Notes: generated by a model not told the origin, from the letters alone. A stretch of DNA of 64,000 nt from Zobellia galactanivorans (GCF_000973105.1 NC_015844.1:2352501-2416500); one strand, 5' to 3'. Positions 35,693-45,985 are shown, counted from the first letter of the stretch. Program-made: numbers and translations.

Positions 35693-36982
35693 TTACTGCC
35701 TCTTATCGATTACGCTGATAGGCTTCCTTCCCAGCTTCGACATCCGCAATTTCTGAATCTCTTCATTAGGACAGATTTCAATATTGGGAGAAACCCTCAA
35801 TTTAGACCTAAAATGGTCTTTAATGGCCTGCATCAACTTATGGTCGGCTGAAGATGAAGCGATTTTTATAAGGATTTCATCCGTGCCGATTTCGTTTTGG
35901 TAGATTTCGAACACATAGCCTTCCACTTCTTCAAAATCGTTCAGAAGGTTGTCCATGGCAGGAGGGTAGAGGGTAGTGCCCTTGTATTTTATCATTTGCT
36001 TCTTCCGTCCTATTACGGGGCCTAAACGCATGGTGTTTCTGCCACAGGCACAGGGAGAAGTATGGGCCACGACAATATCCCCGGTTTTAAATCGCAACAA
36101 GGGCATGGCCTCAACACCTAGGGTGGTGATCGTAAGCTCCCCTTCTTGGCCATCGGCAACGGCCTGGTCGTTGTCATCTAAGATCTCGGCAACGATGAGT
36201 TCGGGGTGGTGGTGTCCCCCGCGTTGTTCGGAACACTCGGCAAAAGCCGTGCTCATTTCTGTCGAGGCGTATGTGGAGTAGAGTTCAATGTTCCATTTCG
36301 ACTTTATTTTATCGGCCAGAACGTTCAATGAAAAATCTTGGTTCCTTAACGATTCGCCTATACAAATGGCTCCTTTGACCCCTGAGGTATTGATATCGAT
36401 ACCATGTGTTTCGGCATATTGGATCAATTTCAGCAAAAAGGAGGGCACCACAATTAGATAGGTGGGCCTGAATTTGAGAATGGTGTCCCATTGTAGTTCG
36501 GGGATACCTGCTCCCACACGGATGATACCCGCACCCAATTTTCTGACTCCTAAAAAGTAGGCCAGACCGGCCATAAAACGACGGTCCATGGTCGTGGTCA
36601 TTTGTATGATGTCATTTTCGCCAACACCCGAGCAGGCCAAGGATATGGCCTCGTTATGGGCCAATCGGTCAAGGTCTTTGTCGGTCTGCCCCAAGATTAC
36701 GGGGTCGCCCAAGGTGCCCGAGGTCGTTACAAAATCAATAATCTGCGATTTGGGTACACACAGAAAATCATCGTTGTAATGCTGTAGCTCTTCTTTGGTG
36801 GTTACCGGAAGCTTGGCTAGGTCCTCAAGGGTTCTGATATCCGATACTTTAATGTCATGTTCCTTAAAAACGCGCTTGTAGTAAGGCGATTTTTCGGCTA
36901 TATAGGCAATCAGCTCTTGAAGCTTTTCTTCTTGAAAGGCTTTTATTTTTTCGGACGATGCTTTTTCTATTTCTGGAATCAT
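35693..36982 (-). CDS. PaaK-like aryl/acyl-CoA (ACP) ligase of the flexirubin cluster
   Basis: 429 residues, the length of a phenylacetate-CoA ligase. AMP-binding motifs: VTTSGTLGDP (P-loop), STYASTEMS and LLRFKTGD. A Cys-rich SPCACGRNT near residue 305 resembles the zinc-like site of PaaK proteins. Such ligases activate aryl acids with ATP; in flexirubin clusters the expected substrate is a cinnamate/coumarate-type starter made by an aromatic ammonia-lyase (not in the window). Its start touches the stop of the C45 gene with no gap, so the two are co-transcribed. It is the last gene of the cluster, convergent with recQ. Confidence 0.85.
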   Translation of the reverse strand: MIPEIEKASSEKIKAFQEEKLQELIAYIAEKSPYYKRVFKEHDIKVSDIRTLEDLAKLPVTTKEELQHYNDDFLCVPKSQIIDFVTTSGTLGDPVILGQTDKDLDRLAHNEAISLACSGVGENDIIQMTTTMDRRFMAGLAYFLGVRKLGAGIIRVGAGIPELQWDTILKFRPTYLIVVPSFLLKLIQYAETHGIDINTSGVKGAICIGESLRNQDFSLNVLADKIKSKWNIELYSTYASTEMSTAFAECSEQRGGHHHPELIVAEILDDNDQAVADGQEGELTITTLGVEAMPLLRFKTGDIVVAHTSPCACGRNTMRLGPVIGRKKQMIKYKGTTLYPPAMDNLLNDFEEVEGYVFEIYQNEIGTDEILIKIASSSADHKLMQAIKDHFRSKLRVSPNIEICPNEEIQKLRMSKLGRKPISVIDKRQ

Positions 36983-38659
36983 TTATTGGAGCTTCCGTTT
37001 TAGTTTTTTAATATAAGTGTCTATGGATTCCTTATCGGGTACCGTGGTCACTTCTTTGGTCTTGGCTTTCTCGAAGGCGTCTAAGGCTTCCTTGTAGTTT
37101 CGGTTTTCATAGTAATACTTCCCCTTAAGGAAATACACCTCCCAAAAATCGGGGTTTACGGCTATAAATTCAGTCCATAGGGCCGGTTCGATTTCTTCTT
37201 CCGAGACCATGGCCTCCGTAATCTGACGCCTTAATTTTCGATAACGTTCGTAGTGCCGATATGCCAAGGTTCTCAAAAAAGGGTCAGGGGCTATGTTCCT
37301 ATCGGGCGAAGATATGGGGCGTGCCTTTTGGTTTTGGTCGGCTGTGCCGAATACTTCCTTTAGGTCGTAAGCTACAAATTCACCCAATTGATAGGGATTG
37401 CTAGAAACCCAGACCAAAAGGTCTTCCGGTTGAAAGACAATGCCGTGGTGTGCCAACATTTGGTTGAGGGCTTTTTCGTTTCCGTAACCGATATGTTTGT
37501 CTTCGAGTCCGTTTTTGTTCCTTAAGATGCTCACGGCACTCTTGGGGGTTACTTTTGGGGTGTTTTCCAAAAGCTCTTCCATACGTTGGTAGCGGTATTT
37601 CGAATGGCTTTCAAAGATATGTTTCTGGTTCTTTTTATCATCGGCATAAGCTTCACTTTGAAAGTGGTTGGAGCAAACGAGCTGATTGCCGTTTTCTACC
37701 TCGTACACACCGAAGTTATGTGGTGAAACCTCAATGAGGGCCGCTTTTTTGTCTTTGGCACTTCCCACAAAAATCGATTCGGAGACAAATACCTCGCGTT
37801 TTTTGGCAATGGCAATGGCTTCATATATGGTAGAGGCGTACTGCAATATTTCCCGGGTAACCAATGATATGGGGGTTTTGGCCACCAAGGGGAATTTTGA
37901 CTTGCCCGCGTTGATGGTAACGGTCAGGCCTTGGTCGTTCATTCCGGAAACCACGCCGATCATACCGCCCCAGCTCACCGACATAAATTTATGGCCCTGA
38001 TCGGGAGCAACGAATGCAATGATCTTGTTCTTTGCAAAATCGTCGCCGGCGTAAAAATCGAAATTCCTACCGATGATAAGTTTGCCGTCTTCGGTATGTG
38101 GTCCCCAGGCGGCGAAGGAAGAGCAGCCTACCAGGGCGAGGTCTTGTAGGGCATGGCCGATATCGTGTGCCCCGTGAAAGTACATGACACGCGGGTAAGG
38201 GGCCGCAATGCGATCATAATCTTTTGAGGCGTATTGCGAAATACCATAGATTTCGGCCTTGTACTGCTCGTCAATGTTCTTGTACATTTTTCGGTTGAAC
38301 CAGGCCAAGAACTTTCTGAGCATTTTTTGCTTTCCTTTTGAGGGCACGAGCTCATCTATTTTCTCTACAAAGACCCGCTCTTGTTCCTGAAAAAGCTCTT
38401 GGGTTAGGCTACCTGTCTTAAGTCCCAGTTCGTAAGGATTTCCCGAAACATAGAGTTCGTAAAGGCCTTGGGGGTTCTTGGTCAAAAAGTTGGTAGCGAG
38501 ACGGTAGGTAGAATCAGAGAGTTGTTGCCTAGGGGGCAGCTTGGTTTCATAGATACTTACGTCGGGAAGGTCTTTCAATGATCGCGAAACGCCACATGAG
38601 CCCAAAAGCAAGGCTAGGCCTAGAAGAACGTATATGTTTGAAACTATTTTTTTTGGCAT
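36983..38659 (-). CDS. C45-family Ntn-hydrolase lipoprotein (penicillin acyltransferase-like)
   Basis: 558 residues. Lipoprotein signal with Cys22 (LALLLGSCGVS). The central region (about 80-430) is the acyl-CoA:6-APA acyltransferase fold: ALVGCSSFAAWGPHTEDGKLIIGRNFDF holds the probable self-cleavage site Gly178-Cys179, whose Cys becomes the N-terminal nucleophile. The C-terminus (FWEVYFLKGKYYYENRNYKE) is TPR-like. The family moves or cleaves acyl groups on amides and esters. Expected site: periplasm or outer membrane face. In this cluster it is one of two candidates for joining the polyene acid to the dialkylresorcinol (inference). Confidence 0.87.
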   Translation of the reverse strand: MPKKIVSNIYVLLGLALLLGSCGVSRSLKDLPDVSIYETKLPPRQQLSDSTYRLATNFLTKNPQGLYELYVSGNPYELGLKTGSLTQELFQEQERVFVEKIDELVPSKGKQKMLRKFLAWFNRKMYKNIDEQYKAEIYGISQYASKDYDRIAAPYPRVMYFHGAHDIGHALQDLALVGCSSFAAWGPHTEDGKLIIGRNFDFYAGDDFAKNKIIAFVAPDQGHKFMSVSWGGMIGVVSGMNDQGLTVTINAGKSKFPLVAKTPISLVTREILQYASTIYEAIAIAKKREVFVSESIFVGSAKDKKAALIEVSPHNFGVYEVENGNQLVCSNHFQSEAYADDKKNQKHIFESHSKYRYQRMEELLENTPKVTPKSAVSILRNKNGLEDKHIGYGNEKALNQMLAHHGIVFQPEDLLVWVSSNPYQLGEFVAYDLKEVFGTADQNQKARPISSPDRNIAPDPFLRTLAYRHYERYRKLRRQITEAMVSEEEIEPALWTEFIAVNPDFWEVYFLKGKYYYENRNYKEALDAFEKAKTKEVTTVPDKESIDTYIKKLKRKLQ

Positions 38660-38708
38660 TATGTCAATCGGCTATGAAAGAAACAATTTTAGGGCAAAAG
38701 TACGGGCC

Positions 38709-39590
38709 TTAGCTGTCTTTTTTGAGTTTTAGGTTCTTTTCCGTGCGCTTTATGGCCCATCGGTCTTTGAAATCGAGCCACTTCTGTCCGCGGTAGCTTC
38801 TGATGATATTGTCGATATGGCGCATGACCATTACGTTGTAGAGCATGTTGGCGAAACGGAGCGGGTGCCTGGGCAAGGCACGTAGGGTCATAGAAAAACC
38901 TCCGTTCAGGTAGCGTATGCTGTGCCAATATCCGCTGGGCATATAGAGGGCGTCCCCATGCTTCATTTCGGCACGTATACCTTCGGCATATTGTAGGGCC
39001 GGGTATTGGTCAAAATCGGGGTTGTCCATATCTATGCTCTCGATATTGTGTATGGAAAAAGGTACTTTGTACAAGTATTGCGTTTGCTCGGGGGAAAAGA
39101 GATTGACCACCTTGTCGCCGTCAAAATGAAAGTGCATGCTGTCAGGCAGGTCGATGTCGTAATGCATAAACACCTTCGATTTTCCTCCTCCAAAGAACAA
39201 GGCAGGAAGCTTTTTAAAGAACTTCAGGCCGATATCGGGGTATTGAAAATCTTTGAGAAGTTCGGGCATTTCCTTTAAGATATTATAAAAGAAAATACGG
39301 AGGTCGGTAGGTTCGGTCTTTAAGACTTCGATATATTCGCTCAATTTCATTTCTTTGACCGGAGCGTATACACTTTGTTTGTCTTTGGCGGGTTCGTTGT
39401 TGTACAAGGGTACAATTTGGTCTCCCGCACGTTCTTGGATATAGTCTAGCTTCCATTTTTCGTAGGCTGGCCAATCTTTGGTCAATCCGGTAATCAAGAC
39501 AGGCTTTTGCGGTTTGTAGTAGTGTTTGATAAAATCCGCTTTTGAGATGTTTTCTACCCGTTCGATAGAAGTTGTCTTAAACTGTCCCAT
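38709..39590 (-). CDS. Cupin-8 (JmjC-like) oxygenase
   Basis: 293 residues of a cupin-8 fold. HxD and distal His metal ligands appear at FMHYDIDLPDSMHFHFDGD and YMPSGYWHSIRYL; the entry KPVLITGLTKDWPA is typical of JmjC-type 2-oxoglutarate enzymes. Reaction in this pathway unknown: hydroxylation of the aryl ring or polyene is plausible, or a structural role. It overlaps the CrtI-like gene by 1 base, so is translated with it. Confidence 0.82.
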   Translation of the reverse strand: MGQFKTTSIERVENISKADFIKHYYKPQKPVLITGLTKDWPAYEKWKLDYIQERAGDQIVPLYNNEPAKDKQSVYAPVKEMKLSEYIEVLKTEPTDLRIFFYNILKEMPELLKDFQYPDIGLKFFKKLPALFFGGGKSKVFMHYDIDLPDSMHFHFDGDKVVNLFSPEQTQYLYKVPFSIHNIESIDMDNPDFDQYPALQYAEGIRAEMKHGDALYMPSGYWHSIRYLNGGFSMTLRALPRHPLRFANMLYNVMVMRHIDNIIRSYRGQKWLDFKDRWAIKRTEKNLKLKKDS

Positions 39591-41137
39591 TATGCATCTA
39601 TTTTTTTATTGGTCTTTGTACTTCCTTTGGTTATTTTCTCTACTAAGTATTCGCTGCCCAAGATTTCCGAGCAAGTGACCACGCTACTGATGGTTACCCC
39701 TAGAATGCCGTGCATATTGATGCTTTGCCCCGTAAAAAACAGGTTTTTTATTTTGGTGCGCGGCGAGATAAAGGTCTTTAAGGGGGTGTTTACGTTTTTG
39801 GCATACCCGTACATCGAGCCTTCGTTAGAGCCTATGTAGTCTCTATATGATAAAGGGGTAGAGGTATGAACCGATTGAATGCTTTCACGGATATTCGGAA
39901 ACTTTTTTTCCAATGCGCATAAAAACGCTTCTATTTTGGTCTGTTTGAATTCTTCGTAAGTCTCGCCCCGACTGTTTTTTTGGGTAACGGTATTGAAAGT
40001 GCCGGACCATGGTTCGAGTTCTTCATAGCGCATATAGGTTATGGCGGTCAATTGGTCGGCCCATTCGCCTTGGTTTTTACGGGCCCCCATAGATACCATA
40101 TAGGCTTCGGGCCATGATTCTTGGGTGTAGTTGTGCGAATTCCAAACTGCGTTATAGTCCTTAAAATGGTAATAGTTGTGGTTTAGGTATTTAAAGGTTT
40201 TTGGTTTGAGTACAATATGGATGCTGAAAGCGGAAATAGTACTTTCTATACTTTCTATACGTTTGGTGTACGATTTTCTAAAATGCTCTTGCCCCACCAT
40301 TTTTATGGTAATCTTCGGTTCTATGTTCGAAATGAACAGGTCGCCTTTTATGATGTCTCCCTTTTTGGTTACCACCGAAACTACCTTTTGATCTTCAACG
40401 TTGAACTTGGTTACCTCGCAATGTTTATAGGTTTTTCCCCCGTTTTCCTTTAAACGTTTTATGAGCAATTTGGTAATTTGGCTACCGCCATCCGCACACC
40501 TGTACGAGCTTTGTATGTACGAGTTTATGGAAAGTGCGTGTACGTAGAAAGGGGTCTTGTCGGGTTCGCCTGCATACAAAAGGTTGGAGCCGGCAAGCAC
40601 GGCACGCAGCTTCTCGTTTTCGGTGATGGAGTCAATATACTTTTTGGCGGGCAGGGTAAAAAGCTCGGTATCGTCATGATATGGCTTGCCGAGTCTTAAG
40701 TTATACAGCGGAAACTTTCCACAGGTATCCTGTAGTTTTTTACAATATTGATGAATGGCTTCCTTTTCTTCGGGAAACTCTTCTACCAGTCTGCGTTCAA
40801 AATTTTCGTAGCCTTGGGCATGGGGATATTCCTTTGGATCGCCATCAAATGTGATCAGGTCAAAACCGTCTTCGTCCAAACGGGTCAGGTGCAGTCCGTC
40901 TAGAATATCTAAATATTCAAAATAACGGTAGAGGTTTTGGCCTTTTTCCAATCCTCCTAAATAATGAACACCCGTATCAAAAATAGTACGTTCGCGTACA
41001 AAGGTCTGTAGGTTGCCCCCGTATTGGTTGTTTTTTTCCAATACGCAGACACTTTTGCCCTCACGCGCCATGATAATGGCCGAAACAAGTCCGCCCATAC
41101 CACTGCCTATTATCACTACGTCATAATGTTGGTTCAT
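39590..41137 (-). CDS. CrtI-like FAD-dependent desaturase/oxidoreductase
   Basis: 515 residues. The N-terminal FAD site is VVIIGSGMGGLVSAIIMAREGKSVCVLEKN (read in parts) and the C-terminal CrtI signature is NLFFTGQSINMHGILGV. Related to phytoene desaturase and to retinol saturase-like NAD(P)/FAD oxidoreductases. In flexirubin clusters such a gene is always present; a role in polyene oxidation or ring modification is assumed but not proven. Overlaps the MMPL gene by 1 base. Confidence 0.88.
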   Translation of the reverse strand: MNQHYDVVIIGSGMGGLVSAIIMAREGKSVCVLEKNNQYGGNLQTFVRERTIFDTGVHYLGGLEKGQNLYRYFEYLDILDGLHLTRLDEDGFDLITFDGDPKEYPHAQGYENFERRLVEEFPEEKEAIHQYCKKLQDTCGKFPLYNLRLGKPYHDDTELFTLPAKKYIDSITENEKLRAVLAGSNLLYAGEPDKTPFYVHALSINSYIQSSYRCADGGSQITKLLIKRLKENGGKTYKHCEVTKFNVEDQKVVSVVTKKGDIIKGDLFISNIEPKITIKMVGQEHFRKSYTKRIESIESTISAFSIHIVLKPKTFKYLNHNYYHFKDYNAVWNSHNYTQESWPEAYMVSMGARKNQGEWADQLTAITYMRYEELEPWSGTFNTVTQKNSRGETYEEFKQTKIEAFLCALEKKFPNIRESIQSVHTSTPLSYRDYIGSNEGSMYGYAKNVNTPLKTFISPRTKIKNLFFTGQSINMHGILGVTISSVVTCSEILGSEYLVEKITKGSTKTNKKIDA

Positions 41138-44100
41138 TAACTGCGTCGTTTTTTTAATAACCTAAAGTTATCATTTTGTTGGCTGGGAACGAAACCTAAT
41201 GCTTCTATAGGCGATAATTCCATTTGTTGTGCTTCTTTCAATAAAATCAAGGTCTCGACCGTATCGCCCAAAAGCTTGGCCAGTTGCCGGTTTTCCATTT
41301 TTATATCGACCAGAACGAGCTCGGCATCGGCTTCCAGTGCCTGGGCCATATTTTTGGCAAGGCTTATTTTACTGTAGTTTTGGGTCAAAAAGTTGTTCTT
41401 TAGCAACAAGGCCGCTTCGTGGTCGGCCAAATATGTCGTTATTTTCCTGTCGATGGAATCTAGGGCAAGCATTAGGTCTAGCTGTCCGAAGTCTTGCGAC
41501 AGGTGTACCATTTTGGTTTTCTTTCCTATGTGCTTTAAAAGTGATGCATAGGTTTCTTTATGGGCGGCCAAGTCAAGTTTGACGCTTTTGTAAACCACAT
41601 CGCCCTTGTATCTATAGTTTTCCAAAAGGGTTTTGGTCCAATAGTCTTGATCTTCGATTTCATTTCTAAGCCTTTGGAATTCCTTCCTGAAATAGGCGCC
41701 CAATTGCTTGGCACGTTCGCTATAGTTTTTGCCGAATTTAGGGTCGTTGGCCTTGATCTTGGGCAATAGTTCTACGGTGATACTACCATCGCGAATAATA
41801 AAACTTCCCTTTGGTAGCACTTCGGAATTACCGTGTATCAGTACCGGAAGAATATCCAATTCAAATTGCTGCGCCAAATAAAAGGCCCCTTTGTGAAAAC
41901 GTTTGATCTTGTTGCTGGAAGAACGCGTGCCTTCGGGAAAAGCGATCAAGCTGAATCCTTGGGCGACTTTTTCCTTTAAATAGGCCTCGCCGTTTTCTAT
42001 ACCTCCAGAAACAGGATAGGCGCCTGCCAGTTTTGCCGCACTACCGAATACGGGCGAATTGTAAACCCAGTCGTTTACCAAAAATACAATTTTAGGGTGG
42101 AGCATGCCAATGGCCAGAATGTCTAAAAAGCTGGTGTGGTTGGCAATGATCATTACGGGTTTTTCAAAGGTTTCCTTACTGAGGTTTTTTATTTTTTTGG
42201 ATACAAAGGGGTTGGTGTACAACACGGAACCCATGAGTTTGGAAACCGCTCGATGAAAGCCGATATTCTCTTCCATCCGGCTTTGGGGCGATAGTTTTAA
42301 TTTGGCCCATCCGTATATGGAATACAAAAATCCTCCCGTACCAAAATACCCGAACGACAATACCGAATGTATAAAATAGCGCAATGATATAGGGCGTTTA
42401 TCGGTACTTCCGATAAAGAGCCTGAAGAGCAGGGGTTGAACGGTAAAGGCCACAAAGGCCGCCGAAAGGATCCCGATTAAGGAAACGGTAGAAATAGTGT
42501 ACAGTACGGGATGCTTGGCAAAAATCAAGACCCCAACGCCTGCAATGGTGGTAATGACCGAAAGTAATATGGAGGTCTTATGGGTGTGTAGCACCTTTTC
42601 CCCAGTACGGTATTCGGTAAGCAAGCCGTTGGTTATGAAAATACTGTAATCTACCCCAAGACCGAAAATAAAACTACAGATGATGATATTGAAAATATTG
42701 AATTCAATATGGAAAAGGCCCATGATGCCCACGGTCAAAAACCAGGTGAGAAATATGGGTATGCTGGTCACTACGGTCAGGGAAAGGCTGCGGTAGAAAA
42801 AGAAGAGAATAAATAGCACCACGATCAAGGAATAACCGATAAGGCTATTGAAATCGTTCTTTAAGTTGCCCAAAAAGGTTTCGTTTACCTGTTGGCGGTC
42901 AATGAGCAGGGTGTTGGGCGAGTTCTCGAACTGCTCGCGAATAAGGTCGATATGGTCTTCATCTACCTTTATCAGGGAGGTGATGGTGGTTCCGTTTTCG
43001 TCCTTTACAATGTAATCATCAAGGGAAAACGATTTTATGGCAACAAAGTCGTCGACCTCTAGGGGTTCGAAATCGGCGTTCAGCAGATCGTAAAACTTGT
43101 TGAAGGTAGTGGGTTTAAAACCGAATTCGTTTCCGCTTTCGATCAGCTCCCTTTGGGTCGTTTTGATTTTATTGGTGCTCCAGAAATCCTTCCACAGGGC
43201 TATTTTTTCCTCTTGGGTCCTTTTTGCCCGTATGAGTCCGCCTACAGAGCTGAAGCTTAGTATTTTGTCGTTCGCTTCGAGGGTTTTTAGAATGTTGTAG
43301 AGCGAATCGTTCTGTCCTAATACGGTCTGGGTGTCGTTACCATAAGTGGCCAGGTAAATGGATTTTGAACTGATGTCCGTTAAGGTTTCCAATCGTTTTC
43401 GTGCATCGCGCAATAGTTCGGTCTCGTAGTTCAGCCTGGCAATATCTTTGTTGAAGACCACCTTGTTATAGGTAAAGATGCTAATGACGGAAAAAAGTAC
43501 TAGCCCCATAATGGCCCATTTCGATTTGTGGAAATCAAAAGATGCCACCCGATCTAAAATGGTGCGTCTAGAGCTCACCGCTTTTTTTGCGGAGTAGACC
43601 TGTGGGACAAAGAGCAAGGCAAAAACCGATGCGCCCAATACACTGACCGCCGCAAAAATACCGAGGTCTTGCAAGGCCTGTGATTCTAAAAAGAGGAGGC
43701 ATAAAAAGGCAGATGCCGTAGTAAGGCTGCTCATTAAAATGGAGGGGGCCACTTCTTTGTAGAGGTTTTCCGCCCCGTTTCCGTTTCGTATATGGGTCAG
43801 TATATGCAGGGCATAATCAAGGGTGACCCCTAAGAGTACCGAACCTATGCCCAAGGATATGGCCGAAATCTTTTCGCGAAGAATACACAAAAAGGCAATC
43901 GATAATAGTGCGCCGATCAATGTAGGCAGGAAAAGGATAAAGGGCAGGGCCAGTTTTCTGTAAAAAAGCATTAAAATAACGATGAGCAGGGTCATGGCTA
44001 TGCTTACCGTAAATTGGATGTCGCTTCTGATCTGTTTGGCATTGGCTACGGCAACCAAGGCGGCCCCATAGTATTCGCTGTGCACCTTGCCGGTATAGGC

Positions 44101-44823
44101 TGCGTTCAGTTGGTTCTGCAGTTCGTACAAGGCATCTGAAAAGGGTAGGTTTTTGTCGGTTTCGTTGGAGCCATAGGCCGGGGTTAGAAAAAGAAGGATG
44201 TTTTTTTCCTCTTGGTCGACAAGAAAACCGTTCTTTAATTTAAAATCTTCGCCTACACCTAATTCCTGTAGCCTTTTAAGCGCAATGAACGAGAGCCGCA
44301 AAGGGTCTTTTACAATGGTCTTTTTGGCAACGATACCCGATGGTGAGATAAGCGTCCTGTAATTTTCGGCAGTGATATGGGCAATACTGTCAGAGTTTAT
44401 TTTTTGGGCAATCTGTGGATAGTCATCGGGTTCTAAAAATAGGGGTAGATGCTCGTATACTAGGTCTAGGGTCTTGGGTACGTCATCGGAATTGACCCGG
44501 CCTTGTACGTTTTTAATAAACTCCGATTGGTTTTGCTCTAGGCTATCGAGAAGGTCTTTGGCGTATTGGGTAAGGTCGTTTACGCTGCCTTCTTCGTCTT
44601 TTTGTATGCTGATGATGATCTTGTCGGTAAATGTAATCGACTTTAAGACCTTTTGAATGCGTTGCGCTTCTTCATTGGCGGGAATGAGCGAGGTGATATC
44701 GTCTTCAAACTGTATTTTGGAAACAATGGTAGCTAGGCCCATCACTACCAATAGAAGTACCGCTAATGATAATTTGCGTTTTCGCGCTATGAGTCGATAT
44801 GCCTTAAAGAAAAAATTACCCAT
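41137..44823 (-). CDS. MMPL exporter fused to PlsC-type acyltransferase, with a degenerate tail
   Basis: 1228 residues. Residues 1-830 form an RND-type MMPL exporter (two blocks of about six membrane helices separated by extracytoplasmic loops). Residues about 880-1065 are a lysophospholipid-type acyltransferase with NHTSFLD (His about 896) and FPEGTRS. The last 155 residues correspond to the methyltransferase domain of the three-part flavobacterial homologues, but the SAM-binding motif I is gone (KMVHLSQDFGQLDL where a GxGxG is expected). Likely exports the pigment or its lipid carrier. Overlaps both neighbouring genes. Confidence 0.88.
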   Translation of the reverse strand: MGNFFFKAYRLIARKRKLSLAVLLLVVMGLATIVSKIQFEDDITSLIPANEEAQRIQKVLKSITFTDKIIISIQKDEEGSVNDLTQYAKDLLDSLEQNQSEFIKNVQGRVNSDDVPKTLDLVYEHLPLFLEPDDYPQIAQKINSDSIAHITAENYRTLISPSGIVAKKTIVKDPLRLSFIALKRLQELGVGEDFKLKNGFLVDQEEKNILLFLTPAYGSNETDKNLPFSDALYELQNQLNAAYTGKVHSEYYGAALVAVANAKQIRSDIQFTVSIAMTLLIVILMLFYRKLALPFILFLPTLIGALLSIAFLCILREKISAISLGIGSVLLGVTLDYALHILTHIRNGNGAENLYKEVAPSILMSSLTTASAFLCLLFLESQALQDLGIFAAVSVLGASVFALLFVPQVYSAKKAVSSRRTILDRVASFDFHKSKWAIMGLVLFSVISIFTYNKVVFNKDIARLNYETELLRDARKRLETLTDISSKSIYLATYGNDTQTVLGQNDSLYNILKTLEANDKILSFSSVGGLIRAKRTQEEKIALWKDFWSTNKIKTTQRELIESGNEFGFKPTTFNKFYDLLNADFEPLEVDDFVAIKSFSLDDYIVKDENGTTITSLIKVDEDHIDLIREQFENSPNTLLIDRQQVNETFLGNLKNDFNSLIGYSLIVVLFILFFFYRSLSLTVVTSIPIFLTWFLTVGIMGLFHIEFNIFNIIICSFIFGLGVDYSIFITNGLLTEYRTGEKVLHTHKTSILLSVITTIAGVGVLIFAKHPVLYTISTVSLIGILSAAFVAFTVQPLLFRLFIGSTDKRPISLRYFIHSVLSFGYFGTGGFLYSIYGWAKLKLSPQSRMEENIGFHRAVSKLMGSVLYTNPFVSKKIKNLSKETFEKPVMIIANHTSFLDILAIGMLHPKIVFLVNDWVYNSPVFGSAAKLAGAYPVSGGIENGEAYLKEKVAQGFSLIAFPEGTRSSSNKIKRFHKGAFYLAQQFELDILPVLIHGNSEVLPKGSFIIRDGSITVELLPKIKANDPKFGKNYSERAKQLGAYFRKEFQRLRNEIEDQDYWTKTLLENYRYKGDVVYKSVKLDLAAHKETYASLLKHIGKKTKMVHLSQDFGQLDLMLALDSIDRKITTYLADHEAALLLKNNFLTQNYSKISLAKNMAQALEADAELVLVDIKMENRQLAKLLGDTVETLILLKEAQQMELSPIEALGFVPSQQNDNFRLLKKRRS

Positions 44824-45985
44824 TGTCTACGATTATTTTTTTCTTTCCGAAGAATACAATCGTTAGATAACCTATGATGCCGAAAAGTAGGGCGGACATA
44901 ATGGCCAAGGCAAAACTGCCGATAAGATATGTCTTTAGGTTTTGTAGCATTCCAAAATTTTCGGTCATGTGTTCCATGGAAAAGGAAACCTCTTCGCCGG
45001 TTATCCATACCCCGATTTTAATACTAAAATAGACAATAAAAGGGATTAGGGGCGGGAGGCTGATATTCGAAAATGCAAAAGTGATGGCCTTGTTCAGTCG
45101 AAAGACCGTGGCCAGGGCAAAAACGAGTATGGTTTGAAAGCCCCAAAAGGGGGCAATGCCCAAAAAGATGCCAAGGGCTATGGATAAGGCCTTTATTTTT
45201 GGGGAGTCGTCACTGCGGAGCAGGTCTTCCAATAAAAATTTTTTAAACCCTTTTTTTTTTATTTTCCTAATAAAGTTGCGAGGCTTTATGTAGAAGATCG
45301 TAACGATGACCAACCAGGTGTTGAGCACGCTGATCCGAGCAAAGTCAGGTACGGTCCTAAAGTGCGATACCCTTTCGGTTTCGTCGTACAAAATACGGAC
45401 GGGCACATTTTTTACAAGGGTGCCGTCCCAGGCCAAACGAACGATGACCTCTATTTCAAATTCGAATTTCGGGGTATAGAACTTTAGGTCTTTTAAGGCA
45501 TGCAGCGGGTATAGCCGGTAGCCGCATTGGGTATCTTGAAGCTTGGTTCCCGTTTCGAACCAGAACCAAAAGTTGGAGAACTTGTTGCCAAAACTGCTTT
45601 TGCCGGGAACATCTTCTTGTTGCATGTTCCGTGAGCCGATATACAGCACGTTTGGGGTTTCTTCCTTTTGCAATTCATCTAAGAAAACGCTGAGGTCTTC
45701 GGGAAAATGCTGCCCGTCGGAGTCTATGGTTATCGCATAATCGTATCCTTGGGAAATAGCGGCCTTAAACCCTACTTGAAGGGCATTGCCCTTACCTTTG
45801 TTTTCCGGTAAATGGATTTGCTCTATTGACGGATAGTTTTTTAGGATGTCGGACGTGCCGTCAGTGGCCCCGTCGTTTATTACGATGACGGCGTCGGTAC
45901 GTTCTAAAATACCGTCAAGCACCCGCTTTAGTGTCCCCGCATTATTATAAGTGGGCACCAATACGCAACAATTGAGCTGCTGCAT
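44816..45985 (-). CDS. GT2 glycosyltransferase fused to DUF2062 membrane domain
   Basis: 389 residues from ATG 45985 (MQQLNCCVLVPTYNNAG). Residues about 5-215 are a family 2 glycosyltransferase with VIVINDGATDGTSD and the metal-binding TIDSDGQHF. Residues about 250-385 contain a DUF2062 domain with three or four membrane helices (ALSIALGIFLGIAPFWGFQT). Expected to use a nucleotide sugar on a lipid acceptor at the inner membrane; the acceptor could be the pigment or a lipid carrier. Overlaps the MMPL gene by 8 bases. Own promoter likely at 46066. Confidence 0.87.
   Translation of the reverse strand: MQQLNCCVLVPTYNNAGTLKRVLDGILERTDAVIVINDGATDGTSDILKNYPSIEQIHLPENKGKGNALQVGFKAAISQGYDYAITIDSDGQHFPEDLSVFLDELQKEETPNVLYIGSRNMQQEDVPGKSSFGNKFSNFWFWFETGTKLQDTQCGYRLYPLHALKDLKFYTPKFEFEIEVIVRLAWDGTLVKNVPVRILYDETERVSHFRTVPDFARISVLNTWLVIVTIFYIKPRNFIRKIKKKGFKKFLLEDLLRSDDSPKIKALSIALGIFLGIAPFWGFQTILVFALATVFRLNKAITFAFSNISLPPLIPFIVYFSIKIGVWITGEEVSFSMEHMTENFGMLQNLKTYLIGSFALAIMSALLFGIIGYLTIVFFGKKKIIVDNG

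Noticed and set aside
38695-38702. TACTTTTG as a -7 box before the C45 gene
   Set aside because: Matches the motif but has no -33 box at a proper distance; a chance match is expected in a window of this size.
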